Assembly (NCBI GenBank): GCA_006386115.1
Contig: VFIW01000002.1
Location: 186,001 to 250,000 of the forward strand
DNA from: Globisporangium splendens
Taxonomy: Eukaryota > Oomycota > Peronosporomycetes > Pythiales > Pythiaceae
DNA length: 64,000 nucleotides
Direction of reading: 5' to 3'
The notes under the pieces are model-generated. The model made no database searches, was not told where the DNA came from, and was given only the letters and a program-made list of their open reading frames with translations. Positions 21,626-35,399 of the stretch are shown one piece after another (the first letter of the stretch is position 1; the number at the start of each line of letters is the position of its first letter). Position numbers and translations under genes: made by a program.

Positions 21626-24537
21626 ATGCCATCAACAGCACAGTGTGAGAAAGAAGCCATCACAAGGAAGGGGGAAAGTGGCGCTCTGATCATGTTCAAG
21701 AAGTTCTCGGAGCGGTTCCCTGCGGCCGCCAAGGGGCTCGAGTCGCTCACGGGCGCGCACGCTTCCGCTGGTGCCTCAGCCGCGTCTTCGCCCGCGTCCA
21801 CATCTGACGCCGCGTCGCCGTCGGAGAACGCGGAAAACACCAACAGCGGTGGAAATCAGAACACGCACGGAGACGCCGACAAGAAGGACCAAAAGGCGGA
21901 AGACGAGAAGGACGGCGAGAAGACGACTGCTGGCGGTGGTGCGCCGCCGAAGAGCGAAGACCGCATCTCGCATGTGAAGGCTGCGATCGCCGAGAGGATC
22001 AACTCGGAGTCGGTGTCCGCGGCGGCATCGATCGCGGCGTCGAGCATGTTTGGGCTGATGAAGAAAGCACAGAGCGTCGCGTCGGTTGCGGCGCGTGAGG
22101 GCGCGGCGAAGGCGACGGTGTGGAAGAACAAGGCGCTGGATGCCGCGGATATGGATGCGTTGCAGAGACGACTGAGCTATGCGCTGGATCGATCGACGGG
22201 GGAGGTGAACTTGGAGCTGCTGAACTTCTCGTACATCACAGACAACATTGTCGCCATGGGGTTCCCGAGCATGAACTCGGGCACGAACCGCACGTTGATC
22301 AAGGACAATCCGATTGATTTGGTCGCCATGTATTTGAACGACAAGCATGGCGGCCACTACATGATCTGGAACTTGAGCGGTACAGTTGGATACGTGTTGT
22401 CTTGTTTGTCTGTTCTGAGGTCGACGCGTCTAGAGTCTAACACGTGTCTTTGCTGGTGCTATGTATACAAAAATATCAGAGGAAGCGTACGATTACACGT
22501 ATTTTGACAACCAGGTATGAAACAATCACTCTGTATGAGCGAAAGTTCGCCTTTTTTCGCGTCGTCTAACTCGTCTGTGGCTCTATATCAATAGGTACTG
22601 GAATTTAACTTTCCAGGACATCCTGCTCCCCCTCTCGGTATGCTCGATCAAGCGACTCGTTCCCTTTTGTTTTATCTAATTTTCGGAATGATTGGTGGTA
22701 TGCGGTTATCAGGACTCGTGTTTAAAATCTGCTCGTCGATCGAAAACTGGCTGCAGGCTGACGAGAAGAATCTTGCGGCGATCCACTGCCTGACTGGAAA
22801 AGGGCGAACGGGGACTGTGATCGCGTGCTACTTGGCGTGGATCGGGCAATTCCCAAACGCGATGGAAAGTCTCGAGTATGTGGCAGAGCAACGAAACACG
22901 TCGGTCGAGAGACTCACGATTCCATCGCAACGCAGGTAAATTGAGTAAGTACTGAAAGAATGGCGAAGAGCTCCTCTTTTACTGACATGGATATGTCTTC
23001 TTGGTATGATTGCATAGATACATCCAGTATTTCACGAATGTGATGGACGGCGTCAAGCCACGGTCATCTCCACTTTTGCTTCGTCGTGTGATCATCAACA
23101 CGATCCCAGTGTTCGGAACGAGACGAGTGTTGGAGCCTGTGAAGAAGCAAGATGAAGGCGAAGAAAAGACCGACGCTGAAGGTGACGAAGCGGCTGCTGC
23201 TGCTCCACAAGAAGTAAGCGAAGAAGAGATGCAGGAAATTGTGGAAGAAGGGTGCTGCCCTTACCTCCAGATTTTCAAGGGTGGCAAGCTGGTGTTTACG
23301 ACTACTTGGCGCGACATGGAGACTGGCAACGGGGTCCGGTGGGCGAGCACGAACGATGGTTCTGTGTCTTTCAATGTGGATTGCATGTTGCAAGGAGATG
23401 TCCTCATTCGCTGCAGACACCTTACGGATTCTGGCGAGAGAATCTCGATGTTCCGAGGAGCGTTCCACACGGGATACATCCCCCAGGGCATTTTGCGGTG
23501 AGTTTGCTTGTTGAAAGTTGAATGGTCGATCTTGTCTGAGCTTATTTATGAACGATGGCTTGATTTCTATCAGTTTGACCAAAGCGCAGTTGGATGGTGC
23601 GTGTGGTGATCCTCGTTTTGATCAAGACTTCTTCGTCGATTTGATCTTTGCTGATGTCGAGACTGACAATGATTCTCACACCCAGCCAGGTCCGTGCAAT
23701 CATAAGTTACAACCATCGTATTATGTATTATGTTTTAACTCATTTCCTACACCTCGAGCAGACGGATCAGTTGTCACAAATGGACCAAAGAGCGAAGGTG
23801 TTGCTTTGACTGAGGAAGACCGCCAAGCGTACGAAGATATGTTGCATCGCGACGAAGCCTTCTGGGTCGACATTGAAGCCAGAAAAGTGAGACTTCAGAA
23901 ACTACGAGAGGAGCAACAGAAGAAGAAGCAACAAGAAGCGGAGGCTGCGGCCGCCCGCGCGGCGGAAGCCGCTGCTGCTGCTGAAGCTGCCGCGTTGGCT
24001 GAACAAGCGCAGAAAGCGAAGGAGGAGGCGATAAAAAAGCAGAGTTCGTTTAGTATCGTTGGCGGCGACGAAGATGAGCATTTCAGCAAGTCTTCTAAAG
24101 TGAATCGAAAAGGTAGCTGGGATGAAGCGAAGGACAAAGAGCTGATGAGCGAGTTGGAGTCCATCACATCGGGAGCGCTTGCTAAAGCGGCCAGTGACGA
24201 CAGTTTACTGCTTTCGAGTGATCTCGAGGAAAAAGCAACAAACAAGAGCAGTCCAGCGACCGACAGTGACGCCATGGCTGGTCTCGCGAAGGAGTTTGAA
24301 GACATGAAGAACTTGGAGAAAGAACTCGGTCTTGAGTCGTTTTCGTCTGAATTGGCCAGCCTCCCAGACGGAAAGCTAGATGCTCGATTGGATGCACTGG
24401 ATGCAGAGCTTCAAGGTCTGGGCTCACTTTCTCCAACGGCCAAGGAAGGTGTTGCTGAGGATGTGATGAATTTTGCGGCTGATGACTTCGACGAGCTCGA
24501 GGAATACCTGAGCGGTCTCTCGACGTCATCATCCTGA
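21626..24537 (+). CDS. PTEN-family phosphatase with C2 domain and long C-terminal coil
   Basis: The start is ATG 21626 or 21692 (MFKKFSERFPAAAKGLESL); the latter looks more natural. After a low-complexity Ser/Ala and Lys/Glu stretch, a PTEN-type phosphatase domain runs LELLNFSYITDNIVAMGFPS, NLSEEAYDYTYFDNQ, VLEFNFPGHPAPPLGLVFK, then the active-site loop HCLTGKGRTG near 22787 (Cys and Arg of CX5R present). It continues with RRYIQYFTNVMDGVKPRSSP into a C2 domain (PYLQIFKGGKLVFTTTW, DVLIRCRHL, FDQDFFVDLIF). All introns are short and in phase (GTACAG near 22380, GTATGA near 22515, GTAAAT near 22936, GTGAGT near 23500). The C-terminal 260 residues form an Ala/Glu/Lys coil and an acidic disordered tail. 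Expected to act on phosphoinositides at membranes. The loop where PTEN has its general-acid Asp (DHNPP) reads GHPAPP here, so catalysis may be altered. Auxilin/GAK and tensin share this layout, but their active sites are usually dead. Confidence 0.8.
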
Positions 24538-24666
24538 GTATACAGCCGATAAAAGACCGATAGCACACCTCAACTTCAGCATTAAGGATGAGCAAGAGAG
24601 GGAGAGTATGTGAGAAAGCGAAAAGAAGAAAAAAATGCCGAGCTAATCCCCCCTTGTTGTGCACGC

Positions 24667-24852
24667 CTAGGGATGGTAAATACAGTCTACCTGTTGCATG
24701 TGATATTCGCGCTTTTTGGCAGCTTGTGCGAAAAGGCGGTAGGGATCTTTGACAGGCGACGCACCCGTGACGAAGGATCTGCTGCGTTTGAGAGCCGCAA
24801 GTGAGCGGTACGACACGCTGTCGCCGTTTGCAACGGCTGCGATGCCAGGCAT
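24667..24852 (-). CDS. Small conserved-looking ORF, unknown function
   Basis: A 61-codon frame opening at ATG 24852 (MPGIAAVANGDSVSYRSLAA, then SFVTGASPVKDPYRLFAQAA) with protein-like composition and a regular polar/hydrophobic pattern. No family recognised. It is squeezed between the 3' end of the PTEN-like gene and the start of the WDR90 gene, and reads divergently from the latter. An additional exon is possible: the last codons (QVDCIYHP) look weaker. It could be a real small protein or a chance frame. Confidence 0.35.
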   Translation of the reverse strand: MPGIAAVANGDSVSYRSLAALKRSRSFVTGASPVKDPYRLFAQAAKKREYHMQQVDCIYHP

Positions 24853-24924
24853 GTTTGCATTAATCTAGGGAAGTGTGATACAGCAACTCCGAGCAATGTA
24901 TTCATGCACTATTTGCTGTGCACG

Positions 24925-27900
24925 ATGGCAGGATGGCAGGATCCGTATGTCGAAGCGATCAAGTTCGGCATGAACCACCGCAATATTGGGTGGGATACTC
25001 AAGGCGATGTCGAGCAGCTTCAGGACAAGTACATTCACAAAAATGTGTTCAAGATTCGTGGTGCGATTGCAGCGACCAATTACTTACGGATCCCCAGGTA
25101 AGAGCTTGAAACAGAAGACATAGAGAAATGTGGTATCATCGGTAATGATCTGAATCATTCTTTGTGTGTAGGGATACCTCGAAAGAGACTCAGGGTCTGG
25201 GTCTTACGGGACGCTTTGTGTACATTCAGGTTTGTCATGATCACCAGTGTGTCGAAATATATGGCACGTAGACCTATAGCACTAAGCTTCTTCGTTTCGG
25301 CATTCATCAGATCCGATGCATCCAGGATCTCCCCGTCACGATTCATTTGGATCTGGTGACAAACAAGAAAACGACACTGAGGTTCACGCTGAGTTCGATC
25401 TACCAGTCGCTGCGAAGTGCTGGCACCGCTTTGAGAGTCCCTCTAAGGTATTTGACTACACGCTGCAATCCTATGCTTCGTGTGCTGCTTTCGACTTATG
25501 TGAAGCTTTCCTGTTGCAGTTTGAGCAACAGCTGGACAGTTTTGGTCGTCGATATGGCTCGACTGCTAGAGCTGCACACCTTTAATCAGTACTCTCGAGA
25601 GCAATTCCATCACCTGAAAGTGAGTTCATTGTGCGTATGCCTGGCGACTGGCAACCCCTTGAGAGACAATTGCGACGCTGATCTTTTGTGTTTGGATAGA
25701 GCGTGACATTGTGCGCGGCGACGAACATCCGAAACGTTTTCTCCTCGTCTACTCTCTACATCCAACATGTTGGTTGCTCTGCATGACCTTTGCTGTCAGT
25801 GCTACCTGTGTGATGCTAATGAGCTTATATTTGTTTGTTCAAGACTCTGCCAGCACCTCTTCGGTTCCCAGATACGCTCGGTCTGCATTATGACTGGCGA
25901 ACACTCCCTGTCGAGAAGACATGCTCGCCGAAGAAATCAACGATTGCTCGACGGAACTCATATTACAAGAACGAGATTGAACGCGATATTGCTTTTCATT
26001 CTGACAACTACAAAAATGAAAGGGAGGTGTTTTCTCCATCTCCGTCAAAGCGAGCCGCGGAATCACGCGTTCACGTTTTGTCACCAAGAGAAACGTACAT
26101 ACAAGCTTCCCCAGCAACGCGAGAGCACAACTTGAATCGTGACCGCAATGTCATCCTTGCCAGGGTAAGTCGGGAAGTGAGGCTTATGTTCTGTTAATTT
26201 TGGCGCACTAAAGTAATTTATTGTATCTCAATCAGGCGGACCAAATAGTTCGTGATGCAGGAGTTTCGCAGTTGGACGCACCTTCCGAACGCGATAGCCA
26301 CACACAAGTCATTTGCTCACTGAACCGTTTGGCGAAGCGAAAAGCAGTATCGTCAATTACAAACGTTGAATGGCTAGACCCGATCTTGACGTTGAGGCAC
26401 ATTGTCGGGTTCTCAAACAATTTCCCGAAAGCTCTTATGTGGCTCCCTGGAAGCTCGTGTTGCATCTATTCAAGCTTCTCCACTGTCGCGCTTCGATATT
26501 TTGGAAGCAACAATTCGTCTCCACTCAAGACCGGCTCAAACGATCCAATGCCCTCATTTCGTGAAGGCACGATTCGAAGTGACGACGCGACTAAAGGAGG
26601 ATCGAGCGACGCCAATGGAGCAAACTGTACCAAGTATTTCTTACATGGTCATGTTGGAGCGATCTGTGGGTTAGCTCTCTCGAGTGATGGAGCTTTGTTG
26701 GCGTCAGTAGAAGGCGGATCCAGCAGCATCAGAGTTTGGAGTGTAGCACGTCGCGAGTGCGCAACTGTGCTGAAAGGACAGTCTCGAGGCGTCCACGCAC
26801 TTTACTTTTCGCTCAGAGAGCAGAACGAGTTGCTGCTGTGCACCGTCGGTCGGGATGATTTCTACCGCATGCAAATTTACGTTTGGGATTGCTCTGCGGT
26901 CTCCAGTGATGGCAAAGGTGGTAAAGCAACGATTATAGCGAAGCAGACGTGCGATTTCCCAGTGACATCGGTTGCATTCTCTCCATACGAAGCCGATCAT
27001 CTTATATCGTGTGGCAAGGAGAATGTCCGCTTTTGGCGCCTGAAAAAGAACCACCTCACAGGAAGTCCAGTGATCTTGAAAGAGTATTCCAGGGACACAG
27101 TGTTCACAGACCTGGAGTTTGATCCGGTGTATCAAGCGTTTCCTTCGAACATCCCCCGGACGAGACCATTGTATGTTTCGTCAAGCTTGGGAACATTGTT
27201 GTTGATCGACTACGACACCCGCGACGTTGTGTGCGTGTACCAGCTGCATGATGCAGCCATCAATTGCCTGTCGATCAACGAGGGCTTTTGCGTGACAGGC
27301 TCCGAGGATCAATTCTTGCGGGTTTGGCCGCTTGACTTTACGGATTTCTTCCTCGAAGCGCAGCATGAAGCTGGTGTTGCCTCAGTCGAAGTGTCCCTCG
27401 ATGGGTTGAAAGTGCTTGTTGGGAGCCGCAACGGTGCAATCGGCGTGCTCGGCATTTCAGACCAGCGCTACGACACGATTTTGCGCTCACATATGAGCGA
27501 GATCACGGCGATGACGCTGACCCCGATCTCGATTTTCAGCCATGGTGAGACGATCAAGAAAGATGAGATCATCACGACATCGCTCGACGGCACATTGCGA
27601 ATATGGGACGTAGTGTCCGGACAGCAATCCTACGAATTTGATGTTCAGAAAGACGCCGTGACGTGCTTAGTGGTGTCGCCTGTGGAAAATGGTATAATTG
27701 CCGTGGGCTTTGCGTCCAGTAGCTCGCGAATCTTTGGCACGAAGGACGGAAACATGACCAGCGTCTTGTGCGAGTTTCAGCAGCATCAGAACTCGATTTG
27801 CTCGATCCAATACGATCGAGACAGTGAATTCCCGTACACGTTGGCTACGGGTCAGCAATTATGTATGTATGATGCTCGCCAGCGAGAGTACGCGCCGCTG

Positions 27901-30900
27901 AAGATGCTGATCGTGGATATGTACCCCGGGTATGGCAACTTCTGTCTGAGTACTGACAAGAAGTACACTGCGATGATCAGCAGTGACCAGCAGAGAGTTG
28001 TGTTGTTGCATGCCCGATCGCTTCAAGTGTGCACAACGATCAAGCCGTCGAGCAATCAGCAGCAGCAACAGCACTACCCCAACAACGAGACGTCCAAAGA
28101 CGAGCTGAAAGATCTCGTCATATCTTCCGATGCATCGGAGCTCCTCGCGCTCTCTAAAACGGACCGACTGTTTGTGTATTCGATGCATACGATGCAAAAC
28201 TTGCAAACGGTTCCTCTGCTAGGACAGCAGTCGGTCGCATCACTTATCTTGAGCCCCAACATGAAGTACATGGCGACTGGAGGATCGGACGGCTCAGTGC
28301 GATTGTGGAGATGGGACGAAAAGCAACGATTCAGCCGGATGCAACAGTGCTTTCTTGGCCAGATGGGGGAGCTCACTCGTGTCTGCTTTATGAGTGACGG
28401 CAGATTTATCGTGGTGACAGGCAGCTCAAGTACAATTTTCATTTGGGATTTCCACGGTGAGTCCGGGTGTTCAAATCTACCGTCTTTGGACAACCTGTCT
28501 CCAGGAAAACACAGCAATGATGGAGAAAGCGGCAGTGGTGATCTCACTCCGCAAACTCTTGAGCAGAAGCAATTAGAGAGTAGCTTTTCGGGCTACTTGA
28601 ACGATGGCAGCGTCGACCCTGAAGCGATGTCTCCTTCGCTGAACATTCCTGTCCCGTCTTCCAAGCCAAAATTCAGCCTCAGTCTTGCGCTGGACCCGCT
28701 AGTGCTGAGCGAGAATGCAAAGCAGAAACAACAGGAAGCGTCGCCGTCAAACCAGCTCGAAGGCGTTAAGGTCACCACTCTCGGTGTCTCATCAACCGCT
28801 CGTGGCTGTCTGACAGCCTCCAATGTCGTGTCCGGACTCAACCCAGTGCATGTGTTGTGGCCGTATTCTACTGGCTCGCTGGTATTTACTGTTGGTGCTG
28901 CGTTGGTGATTGAAGACCTGGAGTCTGGTCGTCAGACCTTCCACTGCGATCACTACCAAGCGAGCAGCGGGAACGTAGATAGCGAAGTGAACGCTGAAAT
29001 CGTGTGCATCTGCCTTTCGTCTCAGAGATTGTGGGTCGCGACTGTGTCAGCCAGATTCGATTCGATATCAGTCCGAAAGATTGGTCACTCTCAGAAGCCT
29101 TCATACGACGAGTCCAATCCAGGCAACGATCAGTGGTTTGTAAAGTTACCGACTGGCGTTCTGTCTATGGATGCGATGGAATTTGTTCACGGAGACGATC
29201 ATGGCGGGGTGATATGCTTCGGTTGCGAGCTGGGCACGCGAGGCACGTACGCGTTGTTCGTTGCACATGCGTCAAGCGGCGCGATTCTTTGGTCCGACAC
29301 CAACAGCAGCCGCCAAAAGGTGCATGACATTGTCTCCATTTCCGCTACCAAGTTTGTGACTTGCAGCGGTGACAAATGTCAAGTGGAGCTCCATGATCTC
29401 ACGCTGTTGTCGCATCCGTCTGGAGTGAATGGTCACAGCAACAATGATGTAGTTCGTTCAAAAACATTGGTAGATTCGTTTCCTAGCTCGATCCAGATCA
29501 AGAGGGCAAGCCCAGCTGGGGTCGATGGTCGTTCTCGGTATCTTTTGTGCGTCGACGCTGAAGCTTATTGCTTCTTTTACGATCTCGTGTGCGAATCGAT
29601 GGTCGCAACCTCTCAGTTGCTGATGATGCGACAGCAAGCTGCCTCGAAGCAGCAATGCCGGGTTCCAATCGACTTTATGGAGTGGATCGCCGCGCCAGAT
29701 ACCCAGTGCATCGTGCACGGTTCAACGTCAGAACTCATCCTACGAATCCATGCGTGTCCTGCCAAATCGTCGCGGGCTAATGCCGCCATCAACTGGCAAC
29801 TTGTAGCGCAAAGTGGGCTTCCACTTCTGTATCAAGTAGCACTTGGCAGCGCCCCAAGAAGTCTGTCGGTGGATCCGGTGAAGGGGGTCGGAATCGTCGC
29901 GACAGAAGATGCGGTAGTGGTTTTTCTTGAGTTTGAAGATGGTGCTCCGAAGCGGGTTTTGAAGCAGTTGTGCCCAGCCACCGCCAATCCGAAGACGAGG
30001 GGAACGCATGGCGTTGTAGAAGCGCCAACGAAGTACAAGTTCACAAAGTTGCGCTGCGTGGCTTGGGCTCTACATGATTCTGTGTTCCTCATGCTGGCTG
30101 AGAATAATACTGTGATCTGTTGCTGGATTCCTGAAGCAGCTCGCGAAGTAGCTCGCTTCGAGGTGAGCTCGTCCAAATGCACGGCTATGGCTGTTAATAC
30201 GTGCTTCTTAGCGATATCTTCGAGCATGTGCTCAGGATCACTCTTGCTTGCGGGTTACGAGGACGGAACCATTCGGCTCTTTGATGTGAACGAGATGCAG
30301 CTCATCGCGCAGTCCCAGCTCCCAGTTCGCTCACAAACACGAAGATCTACGCCATCCCCAGGCAATAACGAACATACCGCTAAGCTCAAGACTCTGAAGA
30401 GCAGGCTACTGGAAGCCGATCGAAGCAGTAAGATTGACCAGATCCACTTTGTCGGAGCTTGCGCGGCAGTCGTTGTCATCTCATCGCATCGAGTTTTGTT
30501 CGTGGATTTCTCGGAAGTGGTATTGAACCGGCAGGGAAATGACGTGAGAAACAAAAAGAAACAAACCAAAGCGGAGATGCGAGAGATCGTGTACCGCGAG
30601 TTGGTCCTATCGGTGCCAAGCAGCAAGAGTGCTCGACGCCAGCAACAACATGCGACGGCAAAAGTTGTCGATGTCGACGTGAAGACCCGAGTCGAGAACA
30701 GCTTTTTCAGTCACAGAGCTTCGCCGCTGACTGTGTATCCTTTCCTCCTGCTGACCACCTCATCTGTTGCTGAGTGCAGCACATCAGCTCCAGATGTGGT
30801 CGTGAAAGTGTTTGGGTGGAGTGACATGATGATCTCGAATGAGAGCGAGCTTTCCCCAACGGACGAATGGGGGAGGACAACCAGCAAAAGCGTCAAAGCT

Positions 30901-31383
30901 GCTGCTGCATTCGTGGACTCGGATCAACCCCTTGTGCTCTATTCGTGCGTGAATGCCAGCAGTGCCACCGAGAGCCTCAGCACTGGATCGTGGTGTCTTG
31001 AGCTTCGTGACTACCTACAGCAATGCGTACTTGGTCGTTTTGAAGTAGGCTCGCTGGAGGGAGTCCCCAGATCCCCAGTGTTCATGACGCGCATGAGTCC
31101 TGGAAAGTCATCACTTGCAAAGCTACCACATCGCAGCAAGCAGGACAGCAACGAACTGGGGATTGTGGTCCTAGGAGACGCGTCTGGAGCCGTGGTCGCA
31201 ATGGACTTGGCGCAAAATGCACACATCCCGATAACGACGACCGAGTTGAACGCACTCTCACTGCAGCCGCAGAGCCGATCTGCTTTCAGCAGTGATGGAC
31301 GCGTTCTAATGCACTCGCCCGAGGGGCGGCTTTTGATTGCACGCATCAGCTTGGACAAGCAGGAGGAGGCGAATGATTTATAG
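24925..31383 (+). CDS. WDR90/POC16-like centriolar microtubule-wall protein (CFAP20-type domain plus WD40 repeats)
   Basis: About 1950 residues. The start MAGWQDPYVEAIKFGMNHR at 24925 is preferred over the upstream ATG at 24904 because it matches the short WDR90 start. The N-terminal DUF667/CFAP20-like domain spans several small exons: NVFKIRGAIAATNYLRIP, ETQGLGLTGRFVYIQ, IQDLPVTIHLDLVTNKK, LRFTLSSIYQSLRSAG, and LLELHTFNQYSREQFHHLK. A linker exon (LRFPDTLGLHYDWRTLPV) leads to a large exon from about 26236 that reads LTLRHIVGFSNNFPKALMW, the entry to the WD40 array, followed by many WD repeats (HGHVGAICGLALSSDGALLA, SIRVWS, LRIWDVVSGQQ, SVRLWRW, IRLFDVNEMQL). WDR90/POC16 sits on the inner wall of centriole and basal-body microtubules and is needed for centriole integrity. 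Its presence fits a lineage with flagellated zoospores. Confidence 0.9.
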
Positions 31384-31539
31384 ACACGCTGATAGAAATA
31401 GAGGAGGCAGTACAAACGTACAACTCATTGCATTCCGTTTTGGGCAAACTACACAAGTATGCAAGAGCCTTGCTTAGGCTCTCTCTGCGTGGAGGATACT
31501 ACGTTTTTCTTCTGTTTCTGCAGTGTCGCTACTCTTGAT

Positions 31540-32520
<981 letters not shown>

Positions 32521-32810
32521 GACGGCGATGGTGGGGATGCGCGGAATGTGCAGTTGGCAAAAATGCGATCTGTGGATCTGGTGTGCTTGGTTGGATCTTG
32601 ACAATTTCGACTCGTTGAATCTCAGAAGCAGACAAAGTTTTAGACAGTGTCGAAATGCAGATGATTGTGCAATCCAAGAGTGAGGGTTGGGTGTTGCTGT
32701 TTCTTGACATTTATGGCAACATGAACACACTCGGACGAAAGGTCAGACTCCAAACTTTATAAGGTGAGGTATATTTAGGTTCATCGTCGTGACCTGCAAT
32801 ATCCATTCTC

Positions 32811-33344
32811 CTACCTAATCTTCATGACGAATTTCATATCGGAGTGTAAATGTGTCTGCAGCGCGGATTGCAATAGATCACTTCGAACTGCTAAATAATC
32901 TTTGACCAGGATGGCATGTTCTCTTGGTCCTATGTGAGGCTGCCTTGTGTTGTCCAATGACCTTGGATCTTCCGAACTTCTCATAAGCCAATGCATGACG
33001 TCGTTGTCAAGATCCTGGGTGAGATTGTTGAAAGCAGCTCTTTGAGTTGGGAAGTGAACCTGCGTTGAGGTTCTGGTGTCCATGGCTAGGTTGGCGGCTG
33101 AGTCCGCCATCTTGTTGAAGGCACGGTAGTGATGGTACCATCCTCGGATGTCGATGCAATCCGCGAGTCGTCGACTTGTCTGGTATAAACGTGCCAATCG
33201 GTGCTGTCGAGGGGACCGATGCATTCGTTGTTGGGAGATAATGAGTGCACTGTCTCCAATCACGTACAACGGTTCGAAGTGACTGCGTTGGGGTTCTCGG
33301 AGTCCATGTGTGAGACCCCAGTACTCGGACGAAAGATCAGACAA
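32811..33344 (-). mobile_element. Retroelement RNase H-domain relic
   Basis: A minus-strand frame of about 177 codons matches the RNase H (RVT_3-like) module found in oomycete retroelements: SSEYWGLTHGLREPQR, LYVIGDSALIISQQRMHRSP, ARLYQTSRRLADCIDIRGW and FNKMADSAANLAMDT. The Asp of GDSA and the Asp/Asn near MADSAAN are the usual metal-binding positions. The first catalytic strand is missing: upstream the frame hits a stop near 33367, and I see no reverse transcriptase or LTRs in the flanks. This is a fragment of a dead element beside the cyclophilin promoter. Confidence 0.7.
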
Positions 33345-34077
33345 CGAGGACCAACCACACTTGTGTGGGTGTCACTGGCATAGTCCTCGTCTGGTGTTAC
33401 AATGCTCTGCTGGTCCAGCTGAGTTCATGCACCTGAGCAGTCTTAATGAGTTGAGGCATAGAGTTGATGAAGACATCGCAGCAATGAGCCATGTGCTTTG
33501 CCAGTTACAGCTGAGCTGTGGCAGTGGAATCAGACAAGGTTGTCTATCCTCTTGATTCCTTCTCGTATCCCTACGTCCCCACAACCTCACCACCTGCGCT
33601 CACGAGCCATGTAGCAGATGAACTCTTCATCCACACTCAGGAATGAAGGGGTAGACTGTATCCGCGGGTAGACTAACCGACTTCAGATGGCTACAGGAGA
33701 GAGTAGAGAGAGAGAACCGATGATATCTGCAGCACACAATCAAGACACTCGACTCTCGCTCGCTCTTGTAGTTTCTCGCCGTATGGGGTCAACGTGGTAG
33801 AGGCTGTGTCGCTGCTGCAGCTGCGCGCTGCGACCAGATCCTGGAATCGCTGGCCAGTGGAACCCGGCCACGCAGTGGAGGCCAGCAAGCAGCGGGCAGG
33901 GCGTGGCTTCTCTCCGGACGCGAACTAGCGCCGCATCAACACTGTCATTCTCGAATTTGCTACTCCTAGTCCAAGTCGCAACTACTACACACCCTTTCAT
34001 TCCTTGCGGAATCGATCGAACCTACTAGAGCACCTACTCAGTCCAACCCAGACTCCCACCCACCCAATCTCGTCGCC
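33345..34077. other. Intergenic, retroelement remnant then promoter of the secreted repeat protein
   Basis: The left half may hold further eroded retroelement sequence in broken minus-strand frames. The right half, up to 34077, is the promoter and 5' UTR of the secreted protein. No separate gene supported. Confidence 0.4.
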
Positions 34078-35399
34078 ATGATTTACGTCCGAGCTACCCT
34101 CATTGCAGTGATCGCTGTCTCCGTGCTGGCCAACGCGCCTGCTGCGGATGCTCACCGGCCGTACACCAAGCCCACGACTGCGCCGCCACCAGTGTCGTAC
34201 AGTCACCCCCAGCTGCGTCTTCACGGCTTTACGAACGTTCAGCCAGTGTGGAAGCAGTCTCCCGCGACTCCAGCACCTCCGCGCACGAAAACTGCTGCGC
34301 CTGCGACGAAGTCCCCGGTCACCTCCTGCCCAAATCAAAGGCTGTTCCAGTGACGAAGGCTCCCTTGACTCCTTGCCCAAAGGCAACTGTTCCAGCTACC
34401 AAGGCTCCAGAGCCGACGAATTCGGTTCCAGTGGCTCCAGCGACCGAAACTCCAGCTACCGAGAATCCTGTGACAAATCCCCCATACACTCAAGCTCCAG
34501 TGACCGAAGCGCCAAAAACTGACGCTCCTGCTGCTGAGGCTCCTGCTACTGATACTCCTGCATCCGACGCTCCGGTGACCAACTCCCCTGGGACGGATAT
34601 CCCAGTGACAAACTCCCCTGTACCCGTGACAGTGACGCCAGTGACCGAAACTCCTGTGACCGAGACTCCTGCTCCTGTGACAGTGGCTCCTGTGACTGAA
34701 GCGCCAGTGACCGATGCCCCAGCCACGGTCGCTCCTGTAATTGAATCACCGTGCATGCCACCAGCGAACCAGTCGCCATACACTCCTGTGGCCAAACCGC
34801 CAGTGACGCAGTCACCTTCCGCGAAGATCCCAAGGAACAAGACTCCAGCTCCCAAATCTCCAGCTCCGGTGACTAAGTCTCCTTACACTAAGGCCAAAAC
34901 CCCAGCGCCAAAGTCACCGTACACTCCAGTGAAGAAAGCTCCAACGGCGAAGTCTCCACACACTCCAGTGACCAGCACCCCATCCACCAAGGCTCCTTAC
35001 GCAAAGCCTCCATCAAGCAAGACCCCAGCAGCGAAAACTCTGGTGGCGAAAACTCCGTACACGCCAGTGACGGATGTGCCAGTCGTGAAGTCTCCATACG
35101 CCGCGGTGGCCAAAGCACCAGTCACGAAGTCGCCGAAGTCCCCGTACACCCCAGCGACCAAATCTCCAGTGACGAAGCCAGCGCCGTATGCACCTGCTAC
35201 CAAGGCTCCAGCAACGAACTACTCGAAGACCCCAAAGCTGTCTCCTGCCACCATGTCGCCTTACACAACTGCGACGCAGGTGCCTGTGGTCCAGGTGGCT
35301 CCATACGCTTCAGCTGCAAAGGGACCAACTGGAAAGACTCGTACCGTGGCTCCAGCCAAGCCATACGCTTCGACGTCAGCGGCGCACTCCAAGTACTAG
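34078..35399 (+). pseudogene. Secreted Pro/Thr/Lys-rich mucin-like repeat protein, broken by a one-base frameshift
   Basis: The ATG at 34078 gives a signal peptide (MIYVRATLIAVIAVSVLA...ADA) followed by HRPYTKPTTAPPP and a Pro/Thr-rich start that ends at a TGA at 34351-34353. From about 34330 the same repeat character carries on in another frame without interruption to 35399, with units such as VPVTKAPLTPCPKATVPATK, TPAPVTVAPVTEAP and SPYTPVKKAPTAKSP. A single base missing in the CCCAAATC run near 34333 would explain the shift; otherwise the gene is clean over 1.3 kb. The joined protein would be about 440 residues, extended and probably heavily O-glycosylated, as in oomycete wall or cyst-coat mucin-like proteins. 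It contains no RxLR or Crinkler motif that I can see. A sequencing error is as likely as a true mutation. Confidence 0.7.

Noticed and set aside
34078..35399. RxLR or Crinkler effector
   Set aside because: No RxLR-EER or LFLAK-type motif after the signal peptide; the composition is that of a structural mucin-like protein.
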